From: Micromonosporaceae bacterium
Lineage (GTDB): Bacteria; Actinomycetota; Actinomycetes; Mycobacteriales; Micromonosporaceae
DNA length: 11,803 nucleotides
Assembly: GCA_019690055.1 (NCBI GenBank)
Contig: JADGGF010000082.1
Coordinates: forward strand, 1 to 11,803
Direction: 5' to 3'
The first letter of the stretch is position 1, and every line of letters begins with the position of its first letter. Both the position numbers and the translations under genes were made by a program. The notes under the pieces were generated by a model, which saw only the letters and a program-made list of their open reading frames with translations, ran no database searches and had not been told where the DNA came from. Below, piece by piece: positions 5,672 through 11,803 of this stretch.

Positions 5672-7060
5672 ATGCGCCGGAACGTTTCCCGGGTCCGCAG
5701 TGGTCGCCGGGCGTGGTGCGTCGCTGCGGCGAGCGTGGCCATCGGCCTGGTCCTCTCGGGATGCGGCGACGCCGAGCCGCCAAGTTCGAATCTGTTGAAC
5801 CGCAGCCCTGGGCAGGTGTACCTCTACGGTTCCGACGGCAACATGCTCAACGCCATCGGCGAGACCATCCAGCAGAACCATCCGGACGGTATCGCCGGCA
5901 TGAAGGGCACGATGCCGCTCACCCGGCTCACCCAGAGCTTCCGGTCGCGCCTCCGCCAGATCGATCCGACTCTGGTCGACGACCTCTACGCCGGCGAGAC
6001 GTACGACGCCGTGGTCATCAGCGCCCTCGCCGCCCAGATCGCGGGGTCGACCGAACCCCGGGCCATCGCCGAACAGATCAACGGCGTCACGGTCGGCGGC
6101 GAGACCTGTGACACGCCGGCCCAGTGCCTGACGCTGGTGAGAGCGGGCCGGGACATCCGCTATCGCGGCATCACCCTGCAACTGGGCGGGTTCACCGAGG
6201 TCGGCGAGCCGTCGGCGAGCACGTACGGCGTCCTGCGCTTCGGCCCGGGCAACCAGATCGCCGAGAGCCTGACCCAGTTCGTGCCGGCCGGCAACCCGGG
6301 GGCGGCGAGCGCAACCGCGCCACCCGCCGGCAACGGGTCGGCCGCGGCCAGCGAGCCCCTGCGGCTCGGCGCCCTGCTGCCCCGCACCGGTGGCCTCGCC
6401 AACGGCGGGCGGCCCATGTTCGCCGGGCTGCAGTTGGCGGTGAACGATATCAACGAGGCCGGCGGCGTCCTGGGCCGTCCGGTGGAGTGGATCGATGGCG
6501 ACGACGGCACCAACCCCGAGATCGCCAAGGCCACGGCGACTCGCCTGATCGAGGAGGGCGCCCAGGTCCTCATCGGCGCCGGGGCCTCGGGCGTGAGCCT
6601 CGCCGTGCTCCCGATCATCCGCGAGGCGGGCGTGGTCCTCTTCTCGCCGTCGAACACCGCCGCTCGGTTGAGCACCGAGGAGGACGACGGGCTCTACTTC
6701 CGGACCGCGCCGCCGGACGGCCTGCAGGCGGCCGCCCTCGCCGACATCATCGTGCGGGACGGAACCAGCAAACTTTCGATCATTTACCGGGATGACGCGT
6801 ACGGCGTCGGTTTGGCCGAGTCGACCAAGGAGAACCTGATCGCCGCTGGTCTGAAGGCGGACGACGTCATGCTCATGCCGTACAGCGCCGAAGCCGCCGA
6901 GGCGGTTCTCGGCGGAGACGCGGGCGCCCTGGACTTCGCCCCCTACGGGCAGCAGGTGCGTGAGGCCGACCCGGACGGCGTGTTGATCATCGGTTTCGAT
7001 GAAACGACGCTCATCGTCGACGCGCTGGTCGATGCCGGCATCTCCTCCATCACCAACTGA
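5672..7060 (+). CDS. substrate-binding lipoprotein, branched-chain amino-acid type, apparently circularly permuted
   Basis: A 462-residue lipoprotein: basic N-terminus, hydrophobic helix and lipobox LSGC with the lipidated Cys at 31. Residues ~230-462 (LRLGALLPRTGG, FAGLQLAVNDINEAGGVLG, GASGVSLAVLPII, YFRTAPPDGLQA, and the ending GFDETTLIVDALVDAGI) are the first half of a LivK-like type I periplasmic binding domain. Residues ~48-204 (VYLYGSDGNML, FRSRLRQIDP, ETYDAVVISALAA, a Cys146/Cys152 pair, DIRYRGITLQL) read as the second half, normally found after that ending. A Pro/Ala/Gly-rich linker at ~205-229 joins them. All parts of one domain are present but in swapped order. The start is ATG 5672 with GGAGGG 11 nt upstream; TTG 5666 and 5663 are in-frame alternatives. 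No permease or ATPase gene is nearby. Ligand unknown. Confidence 0.85.
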   Translation: MRRNVSRVRSGRRAWCVAAASVAIGLVLSGCGDAEPPSSNLLNRSPGQVYLYGSDGNMLNAIGETIQQNHPDGIAGMKGTMPLTRLTQSFRSRLRQIDPTLVDDLYAGETYDAVVISALAAQIAGSTEPRAIAEQINGVTVGGETCDTPAQCLTLVRAGRDIRYRGITLQLGGFTEVGEPSASTYGVLRFGPGNQIAESLTQFVPAGNPGAASATAPPAGNGSAAASEPLRLGALLPRTGGLANGGRPMFAGLQLAVNDINEAGGVLGRPVEWIDGDDGTNPEIAKATATRLIEEGAQVLIGAGASGVSLAVLPIIREAGVVLFSPSNTAARLSTEEDDGLYFRTAPPDGLQAAALADIIVRDGTSKLSIIYRDDAYGVGLAESTKENLIAAGLKADDVMLMPYSAEAAEAVLGGDAGALDFAPYGQQVREADPDGVLIIGFDETTLIVDALVDAGISSITN

Positions 7061-7074
7061 CCCTTCGTCCGGTA

Positions 7075-7178
7075 CGGTCGGCTGACCGACCACCGGATGT
7101 CCGGTCCGGTCAGCCGACCGATCGATCGGATATTGGTCCGGTCCGCTGACCGCCACCGGGATCTCCGGTACGGTCAGC
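7075..7178 (+). repeat. two tandem related nested hairpins (terminator-like)
   Basis: Hairpin 1 (7075-7120) has 13-bp arms CGGTCGGCTGACC/GGTCAGCCGACCG enclosing ACCGGA-TG-TCCGGT. Hairpin 2 (7145-7178) has 8-bp arms GCTGACCG/CGGTCAGC enclosing ACCGG/CCGGT. Units 7081-7115 and 7145-7179 match at 29 of 35 positions, so one is a diverged copy of the other at a 64-nt spacing. They lie just after the binding-protein stop codon and probably terminate its transcript; a dispersed repeat family is the alternative. Confidence 0.7.
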
Positions 7179-7212
7179 CATCCGCGTCCATGCAGCATCA
7201 GGAAGGGCAGGC

Positions 7213-7449
7213 ATGAGCGAGAACGAGACCGCACAGACCCGCGGCGACGAGCGGCACGAGATGCTGAGCCTCGATACCAACAACGACGGCAAGGCCGACG
7301 TGTGGGTGGTGGACACCGACGGAGACGGCAAGGCGGACCTGTACCAGTTCGACCACGACGGCGACGGCAAGGTCGACCTCTCGATCGTCGACAGCAACCA
7401 GGACGGCACTCCGGACCAGGTGGTCGACGGCGACGTCGCCCGCTCGTAG
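7213..7449 (+). CDS. small acidic protein of four 13-residue calcium-loop-like repeats
   Basis: A 78-residue protein. After 20 polar residues it consists of four consecutive 13-residue units beginning at Asp21, 34, 47 and 60, each of the form D-x-[ND]-x-D-G-x-x-D followed by four mostly hydrophobic residues (DTNNDGKAD, DTDGDGKAD, DHDGDGKVD, DSNQDGTPD). This is the Ca2+-chelating loop pattern of EF-hands, dockerins and thrombospondin type 3 repeats, here without flanking EF helices. There is no signal peptide, so the product is predicted cytoplasmic, unlike most proteins with such loops. GGAAGGG 5 nt before ATG 7213 fixes the start. The gene is monocistronic, between the tandem hairpins and a strong terminator. 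Calcium binding is inferred from the motif. Confidence 0.8.
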   Translation: MSENETAQTRGDERHEMLSLDTNNDGKADVWVVDTDGDGKADLYQFDHDGDGKVDLSIVDSNQDGTPDQVVDGDVARS

Positions 7450-7476
7450 GCGCCGGCCCCGGGACCACCCGACCGC

Positions 7477-7511
7477 TGCGGCTAGCCGGTTAGGCCTTCC
7501 GGCTAGCCGCA
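7477..7511. terminator. strong hairpin terminator
   Basis: TGCGGCTAGCCGG (7477-7489) and CCGGCTAGCCGCA (7499-7511) make a perfect 13-bp stem with a 9-nt loop, 28 nt after the stop codon of the calcium-repeat gene. Confidence 0.8.
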
Positions 7512-7622
7512 CATCCATCTGGTCGCCTGGCAGACACATCCGGCCACCTGGGCTGCCGCCGTAAGGGCAGGGCGGTCGGGGCGACGGCACCCGCGCGTGG
7601 GCAGGCTGCCCGGGGCGCCGCC

Positions 7623-7652
7623 GGCACAGGTTCGCGCGACCGGGCCTGTGCC
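7623..7652. promoter_or_regulatory. inverted repeat upstream of the TetR-family gene, putative operator
   Basis: GGCACAGG (7623-7630) and CCTGTGCC (7645-7652) are perfect 8-bp arms 14 nt apart, ending 14 nt before the GTG start. TetR-family proteins bind such palindromes and usually control their own gene; the position would allow repression of the two-gene unit. Confidence 0.5.
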
Positions 7653-7666
7653 AGGATGGGGGTACT

Positions 7667-8275
7667 GTGACCGTTGAGCAGGCGCCGACCAGGCGCGAAC
7701 GCAAGAAGCTGGAGACGCGCCGGGCGCTCGAGCGGGCGGCGCTTCGCCTGTTCGGTGAGAAGGGCTACGACCAGACCACGGTCGAGGACATCGCCGAGGC
7801 GGCGGATGTGGCCGTCCGTACCTTCTTCCGGTACTTCTCGTCCAAGCAGGACGTGCTCTTCGGCGAGATCGTCACCGACCGGATCGGCCGGCTGCACACC
7901 GAACTCGCCAATCGGCCGCGGACCGAGGATCCGCTCGCCTCGGTCATCGCGGTGATGGACCTGCTGGACTTCAGCACGCCCGACGAGGAGGAGCAGGTCC
8001 TCGCCCGCATGGACCTCATGCGTCGCCAACCCTCATTCGTCAGTCGCTATCTCGAGATCATCGACGAGATGCGATCGATCGTAGTCGAGTTCGTGGCTGA
8101 GCGTACGGGTCTGGACCCACGCCACGACCTGTACCCCGCGCTCGTCGGCGGGGCCTGCGCCGCGGTGTGGGACGCCTCGCTCAAGGTGTGGGTGGAGTCC
8201 GGCGGCACGCGCTCGTTCCGACAACTGCGCACCGAAGGGTTCAAGGCTCTCACCGAAGGGTTGCGGCACCGATGA
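7667..8275 (+). CDS. TetR-family transcriptional regulator
   Basis: A 202-residue protein with a canonical TetR N-terminal DNA-binding domain at about 15-65: TRRALERAALRLFGEKGY, then the helix-turn-helix TTVEDIAEAADVAVRTFFRYF and the SSKQDVLF segment. The VRTFFRYF recognition-helix wording is typical of the MftR-like branch. The rest is an all-helical ligand and dimer domain of normal length; the ligand is unknown. GTG 7667 is chosen because GGGGG lies a few bases upstream and the ATG at 7656 hits a stop in its own frame. The last codon overlaps the start of the PPOX gene (ATGA, 8272-8275), so the two are translationally coupled and the enzyme is the most likely regulated target along with the regulator itself. 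Confidence 0.92.
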   Translation: MTVEQAPTRRERKKLETRRALERAALRLFGEKGYDQTTVEDIAEAADVAVRTFFRYFSSKQDVLFGEIVTDRIGRLHTELANRPRTEDPLASVIAVMDLLDFSTPDEEEQVLARMDLMRRQPSFVSRYLEIIDEMRSIVVEFVAERTGLDPRHDLYPALVGGACAAVWDASLKVWVESGGTRSFRQLRTEGFKALTEGLRHR

Positions 8276-8664
8276 CCGACGCAGCGGCGGACGCGCTGGT
8301 CCGCCTGGGCAACGCCCAGTACGTCCTGCTCACCACCTTTCGCAAGGACGGCCGGGCCGTGCCGACACCGGTCTGGGTGGTACGGGACGGTGAGCACCTG
8401 GCGATCTGGACGGCCCGGGACTCGGGCAAAGTCAAGCGGGTGCGTCGCAACGGCGACGTGCTCATCGGCCCGTGCGATGTCCGGGGTCGCCTCACCGGAG
8501 CTCAGGTGCCGGCCCGGGCGACTGTGCTCGACGCCAGCGGCACGGTGCGGGTCAAGGCCGCCCTGGCCCGCAAGTACGGGCTGCTCGGCCGCTTGACGCT
8601 GTGGGGCAGCCGGCTGCGGCGTGGCGCCGAGGGTACGGTCGCCGTCCGCATCACGCTCACCTGA
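8272..8664 (+). CDS. PPOX-class probable F420-dependent oxidoreductase
   Basis: A 130-residue protein with the split-barrel flavin-binding fold of the pyridoxamine-phosphate-oxidase-like family: YVLLTTFRKDGRAVPTPVWV near the N-terminus, LAIWTARDSGKVKRVRRNGDV in the middle and GRLTGAQVPARA after it. The wording and short length fit the actinobacterial subgroup of PPOX-class probable F420-dependent enzymes (Rv2061c-like). Members reduce or oxidise small molecules with F420 or flavin; the substrate here is not predictable. The start ATG overlaps the stop of the TetR-family gene by four bases, showing coupled translation. The gene is followed by a hairpin and converges on recR. Confidence 0.85.
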   Translation: MTDAAADALVRLGNAQYVLLTTFRKDGRAVPTPVWVVRDGEHLAIWTARDSGKVKRVRRNGDVLIGPCDVRGRLTGAQVPARATVLDASGTVRVKAALARKYGLLGRLTLWGSRLRRGAEGTVAVRITLT

Positions 8665-8680
8665 GCCCGTCAGACCGGCG

Positions 8681-8699
8681 CTGGGCCGAGACGGCCCAG
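8681..8699. terminator. hairpin between convergent PPOX and recR genes
   Basis: CTGGGCC (8681-8687) and GGCCCAG (8693-8699) form a perfect 7-bp stem with loop GAGAC, 17 nt past the PPOX stop codon. The remaining ~95 nt up to the recR stop are GC-rich with no gene seen; loosely repeated GTCAGGCGRCG occurs at 8718 and 8748. Confidence 0.55.
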
Positions 8700-8794
8700 G
8701 AGGCGGGCAGCACCGTGGTCAGGCGGCGCCCAAGCCGGACAACGCGGGTCAGGCGACGGTGGGGTAGCCGGCGCTGGGGTACGCGGCGGTGAGG

Positions 8795-9388
8795 TCAGAC
8801 GGCGCGACGCCCCTCGAAGGCCCGGCCGAGCGTGACCTCGTCGGCGTACTCCAAGTCACCGCCGACGGGCAGGCCGCTGGCGAGCCGGGTCACGGCCAGT
8901 CCCATGGGCTTGACGAGCAGGGCGATGTACGTGGCGGTGGCCTCGCCCTCGGTGTTGGGGTCGGTGGCGAGGATCAGCTCCTTGACCTCCCCGGCCGACA
9001 GACGGGCCATCAGCTCCCGGATACGCAGGCTGTCGGGCCCCACGCCCTCGAGAGGATTGATCGCCCCGCCCAGCACGTGGTAGCGACCGCGGAACTCGCC
9101 CGTCTTCTCGATCGCCACGACGTCCTTGGGCTCCTCGACGACGCAGATCGTCTCGTCGGTCCGACGCGGGTCACGGCAGATCCGGCATCGCTCGGACTCG
9201 GCGACGTTGAAGCAGACTGAGCAGAACCGAACCAGCTCCTTGACGCGGGTCAGCGCCGTCGCCAGCCGGGTCACATCGGCCGTGTCCGCCTGCAGGACGT
9301 GGAACGCGAGCCGCTGGGCGCTCTTGGGGCCGATGCCGGGCAGACGGCCCAGTTCGTCAATGAGGTCCTGAATGGCCCCCTCATACAT
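8795..9388 (-). CDS. recR: recombination mediator protein RecR
   Basis: A 197-residue protein, normal length for RecR. Domains in order: N-terminal helix-hairpin-helix (LPGIGPKSAQRLA, 16-28), a four-Cys zinc finger (Cys56, 59, 68, 71), a Toprim domain (VVEEPKDVVAIE at 83-94, ATDPNTEGEATA at 141-152) and the conserved C-terminal tail with SGLPVGGDLEYAD (171-183). RecR rings act with RecO and RecF to load RecA onto single-stranded gaps. ATG 9388 has GGAGGAG 9 nt upstream. It follows dnaX by 57 nt and is probably co-transcribed with it; the ybaB/ebfC gene that commonly lies between these two is not here. Confidence 0.98.
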   Translation of the reverse strand: MYEGAIQDLIDELGRLPGIGPKSAQRLAFHVLQADTADVTRLATALTRVKELVRFCSVCFNVAESERCRICRDPRRTDETICVVEEPKDVVAIEKTGEFRGRYHVLGGAINPLEGVGPDSLRIRELMARLSAGEVKELILATDPNTEGEATATYIALLVKPMGLAVTRLASGLPVGGDLEYADEVTLGRAFEGRRAV

Positions 9389-9445
9389 CGCGCTCGACTC
9401 CTCCAGGTGGCTCCCGACGAGGGTAGCCGGCCGTCACGTCCAGGG

Positions 9446-11599
9446 TCAGGACCCGTGGCCCGTGTCGCCGATGGGCTCCACCGCCGGGAACTCCGCGGTG
9501 ATGGCCCGAATCGCCTGCTCCTCGCTGGACACGCGGGCCCCCGGCGTGTCGTCGTCGAGCGGTTCGTCACCGGGGTCGAACCCGTCGTAGGGAACCCGGT
9601 CGTAGTCCGGGTCGAACGGCGGCTCGTCCGGCGGTGGCGCATCCATCGGGCGTCTGGCCCGGGCCGGCCCCGGACGGGCCGCCGGGGTGGGCGCCGCCTT
9701 CGGCGCGACCCGGCCGGGGCCGCGGGATGGCGCCGCAGCGTCCCGGGCCGGCGGCGACACCGGCCGCGCCGGCTCGCGCACGGCCGCGCCGCCGGGACGA
9801 GCCGGCTCGGGCCAGTCAGTGTCGGACCCGCCCGTCGCCTTCGGGGCGCTGTCCCTCCGGACGGGCGCAGCCGGCCGCTCGGCCGGGGGCGGGGCCGCGC
9901 GCAGCCGCTCGTCACCACCGAGCTCCACCCGGACCCGCCACCGGACGCCGAGCACCTCGTACAGCGCCTCGACCAGCAACTCCACCTGGGAATCGATCCG
10001 TCGCACGTGCTGGCTGTGCTGGGTCAACAGCACCAGTTCGTCGCCGCGCACATCCCGCACCGTGACGGTGCTCAGCGTCGCCGCCAGCACCTTTCCGCGG
10101 CGCTGGACGAACCGCACGATCTCGTCCCAGGCGCGACGGACCGCGGCCGCGTCGACGGCGCCCACGGTCGCCGGCCGGTCACTCGACGCGGGGGCCGACC
10201 CACCGGAGGCGGCGGGAGCGGCCGGCGCGGCGGTCGTCGGAGGCGGCGACGCGGGAGCCCGCGGGGATTTCGTTGGCGGCTCGACCGGTGTTCTCACCCG
10301 CGGCGCCGTCGCCTCGGGCGCGGCGCGGTCGGTCCGGGCCGGCGCGGGTTCGGGCGAACGTACGGGTGCCGGCGTGCTGGGTCGCTCGGGTGGGCTCACC
10401 GGCTCGCTCGGCGCCCCGACCACGCCCCCGGGCTCGCCCGCGCTGAGGCGACGCTCCATCCGCTCCAGACGGTGCAGCAGCGCGCTGACCGAATCGTCGG
10501 CGCCGGGCAGCAGCATGCGGGCGACGATGAGCTCCAGCAGGAGCCGGGGGGCCGTGGCGCCGCGCATCTCAGTCAGTCCATTGTGGACAATGTCGGCCAT
10601 GCGCGAGAGCGTGCCCGGACCCATCCGGGCGGCCTGCGCGGCCATCCGCTCGAGCTGGTCGGCCGGGGCGTCGATGATGCCGCTGGCCGTCGCGTCGGTC
10701 ACCCGCTGCAGCACGATGAGGTCCCGCAACCGTTCCAGCAGGTCGGTCGCGAACCGGCGGGGGTCGTGCCCGGCGTCGGCGACCCGCTCGATGGTCGCGA
10801 ACGCGGCGGCTCCGTCGCCGGCGGCCAGCGCGTCGACCATCTCGTCGATCAATGCGACGTCCGTCACACCGAGCAGGGCCGCCGCGCGGGCGTAGGTGAC
10901 GCCCTCCTCCCCCGCCCCGGCGATGAGCTGGTCGAGGACCGACAGCGAGTCCCGGGCGGAGCCGCCTCCGGCGCGAACGACCAACGGGAACACGGCCGGC
11001 TCGACCCGCACGCCCTCGCGCTCGCACAGGTGCTCCAGGTACGGACGCAGCACGCTCGGGGGGATCAAGCGGAACGGATAGTGGTGGGTGCGGGACCGGA
11101 TCGTGCCCAGCACCTTCTCGGGCTCGGTGGTGGCGAAGACGAAGACCACGAAGTCCGGCGGCTCCTCAACCAGCTTCAGCAGCGCGTTGAAGCCACTGGG
11201 CGTCACCATGTGGGCCTCGTCGATCACGTACACCTTGTAGCGGCTCGCGACCGGGGCGAAGAACGCCTTCTCTCGCAGGTCGCGGGCGTCGTCGACACCG
11301 CCGTGGCTGGCCGCATCGATCTCGATGACGTCCACCGAACCGGGCCCATCCGGGGCGAGTGCGATGCACGACTCGCACTCACCACACGGCTCAGGCGTGG
11401 GGCCCTTGGCGCAGTTCAGCGAGCGCGCGAGGATGCGGGCCGAGGATGTCTTGCCGCAGCCCCGGGGGCCGGAGAAGAGGTACGCGTGGTTGATCCGGCC
11501 GGTTCGAAGGGCCTGGATGAGCGGCTCGGTGACGTGCTCCTGCCCGATCACCTCGGCAAATGTGCGCGGACGGTACTTGCGGTAGAGCGCCAGCGCCAC
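9446..11599 (-). CDS. dnaX: DNA polymerase III subunits gamma and tau
   Basis: A 717-residue clamp-loader ATPase, starting at GTG 11599 (giving VALALYRKYRPRTF, with AAGGGGG upstream); the frame runs on to 11689 but those codons lack homology. Visible motifs: Walker A GPRGCGKTS (44-52), zinc Cys at 63, 72, 75 and 78, Walker B with DEAH (127-130), sensor 1 FATTEPEKV and the SRT arginine finger. A Pro/Ala-rich disordered linker spans ~375-475, a folded C-terminal domain ~480-565 (AWDEIVRFVQRRGKVLAA, then the segment ending VLGVRWRVRVEL), then a second low-complexity stretch and an acidic tail. It couples polymerase cores and loads the sliding clamp. I see no A-rich slippery site for an E. coli-like gamma frameshift. 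It is first in the dnaX-recR unit. Confidence 0.97.
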   Translation of the reverse strand: MALALYRKYRPRTFAEVIGQEHVTEPLIQALRTGRINHAYLFSGPRGCGKTSSARILARSLNCAKGPTPEPCGECESCIALAPDGPGSVDVIEIDAASHGGVDDARDLREKAFFAPVASRYKVYVIDEAHMVTPSGFNALLKLVEEPPDFVVFVFATTEPEKVLGTIRSRTHHYPFRLIPPSVLRPYLEHLCEREGVRVEPAVFPLVVRAGGGSARDSLSVLDQLIAGAGEEGVTYARAAALLGVTDVALIDEMVDALAAGDGAAAFATIERVADAGHDPRRFATDLLERLRDLIVLQRVTDATASGIIDAPADQLERMAAQAARMGPGTLSRMADIVHNGLTEMRGATAPRLLLELIVARMLLPGADDSVSALLHRLERMERRLSAGEPGGVVGAPSEPVSPPERPSTPAPVRSPEPAPARTDRAAPEATAPRVRTPVEPPTKSPRAPASPPPTTAAPAAPAASGGSAPASSDRPATVGAVDAAAVRRAWDEIVRFVQRRGKVLAATLSTVTVRDVRGDELVLLTQHSQHVRRIDSQVELLVEALYEVLGVRWRVRVELGGDERLRAAPPPAERPAAPVRRDSAPKATGGSDTDWPEPARPGGAAVREPARPVSPPARDAAAPSRGPGRVAPKAAPTPAARPGPARARRPMDAPPPDEPPFDPDYDRVPYDGFDPGDEPLDDDTPGARVSSEEQAIRAITAEFPAVEPIGDTGHGS

Positions 11600-11618
11600 T
11601 GACCCGCACCCCCTTACC

Positions 11619-11657
11619 GTCTCGACCCACGAGACCCGCCGACCACGGTGGTCGGCG
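11619..11657 (-). promoter_or_regulatory. two adjacent hairpins in the dnaX leader
   Basis: CGCCGACCAC-G-GTGGTCGGCG (11637-11657) is a perfect palindrome with 10-bp arms; GTCTCG/CGAGAC (11619-11624 and 11630-11635) is a 6-bp stem with a 5-nt loop. Both lie between the candidate -10 box at 11667-11672 and the ribosome binding site, so they would be in the dnaX 5' leader or serve as an operator there. Confidence 0.5.
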
Positions 11658-11666
11658 CCCGGCGTC

Positions 11667-11672
11667 ACGCTA
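11667..11672 (-). promoter_or_regulatory. candidate -10 box of dnaX
   Basis: TAGCGT on the minus strand fits TANNNT and would give a leader of about 60 nt. There is no clear -35 box, so the call is tentative. Confidence 0.3.
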
Positions 11673-11754
11673 CCGCCCGGGGCCGACACCCGCCACGGAC
11701 CCGCCGCTGTGTGGTGCGCACCAACGCAATGACACCGCTGAACGCAACCTGCCC

Positions 11755-11780
11755 AACCCGCCCCACAGGGCGAACGGGTT
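11755..11780. other. hairpin upstream of dnaX at the window edge
   Basis: AACC-CGCCC and GGGCG-AACG-GGTT fold into a stem of 9 pairs with a 4-nt bulge and a CACA loop. It may terminate whatever lies beyond the right edge on the minus strand. I looked for the small SRP RNA core near dnaX and did not find it in the window. Confidence 0.35.
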
Positions 11781-11803
11781 CGTCGGGGCCCGGGGGGTGA
11801 AAC

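Noticed and set aside
5534..7468. 644-codon minus-strand open frame opposite the binding-protein gene
   Set aside because: Arg/Gly-rich translation without motifs; the plus-strand frame has a lipobox and family motifs throughout.
9446..11599. Programmed frameshift in dnaX giving a short gamma form
   Set aside because: No A-rich slippery heptamer is visible in this GC-rich gene.
9299..11602. 767-codon plus-strand open frame opposite dnaX
   Set aside because: Antisense to a certain gene; Arg/Gly/His-rich composition and no domain. High G+C removes stop codons on the opposite strand.
11600..11803. Small SRP RNA gene upstream of dnaX
   Set aside because: The conserved GGAAGG...AGCA core is not found on either strand; if present it lies beyond the window.
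1..11803. CRISPR array, insertion sequence or transposase, defence operon
   Set aside because: No regularly spaced repeats of suitable length and no transposase, nuclease or Cas-like motifs in any plausible reading frame.

Overview
The window is high-GC DNA (mostly near 70% G+C by eye) with GTG and TTG starts, leaderless-looking promoters and U-tract-free hairpin terminators. Together with an HTH/DUF5753 plus DUF397 gene pair, a DUF6232-type membrane protein and a PPOX-class (probably F420-linked) enzyme, this points to an actinomycete, most likely Micromonosporaceae (inference, no database was searched).

Left end (1-957): a partial, visibly lower-GC gene for a membrane-anchored protein on the minus strand runs off the window. 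It is followed by a gene-free stretch with short direct and inverted repeats, ending in a copy of the 3' end of a tRNA gene (T-arm plus acceptor strand, resembling tRNA-Phe) that lacks its 5' half. This is what the far junction of an element integrated into a tRNA 3' end looks like. The element would lie to the left and the ordinary chromosome to the right.

Middle (958-5435): a DUF6232-type two-helix membrane protein whose ribosome binding site sits in a hairpin; a Xre-type regulator with a DUF5753 domain and its usual DUF397 partner, with a palindrome over the predicted -10 box; then three minus-strand genes, a DUF2786 protein, an unrecognised conserved-looking protein and a PaaI-like hotdog thioesterase. 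At least two of the last three appear to be transcribed without a leader.

Right (5588-11803): a lipoprotein of the branched-chain amino-acid binding (type I periplasmic binding) family whose two halves are in swapped order, apparently a natural circular permutation; a pair of related tandem hairpins; a small cytoplasmic protein made of four 13-residue calcium-loop-like repeats; a TetR regulator translationally coupled to a PPOX-class flavin/F420 enzyme; and the housekeeping genes recR and dnaX on the minus strand, adjacent to each other without the ybaB/ebfC gene that often lies between them. dnaX feeds DNA replication (clamp-loader gamma/tau) and recR feeds RecFOR recombination. The other genes look like independent small units.

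The most unusual item is the circularly permuted binding protein (5672-7060). Next come the tRNA-derived attachment remnant, the calcium-repeat protein and the sequestered ribosome binding site.
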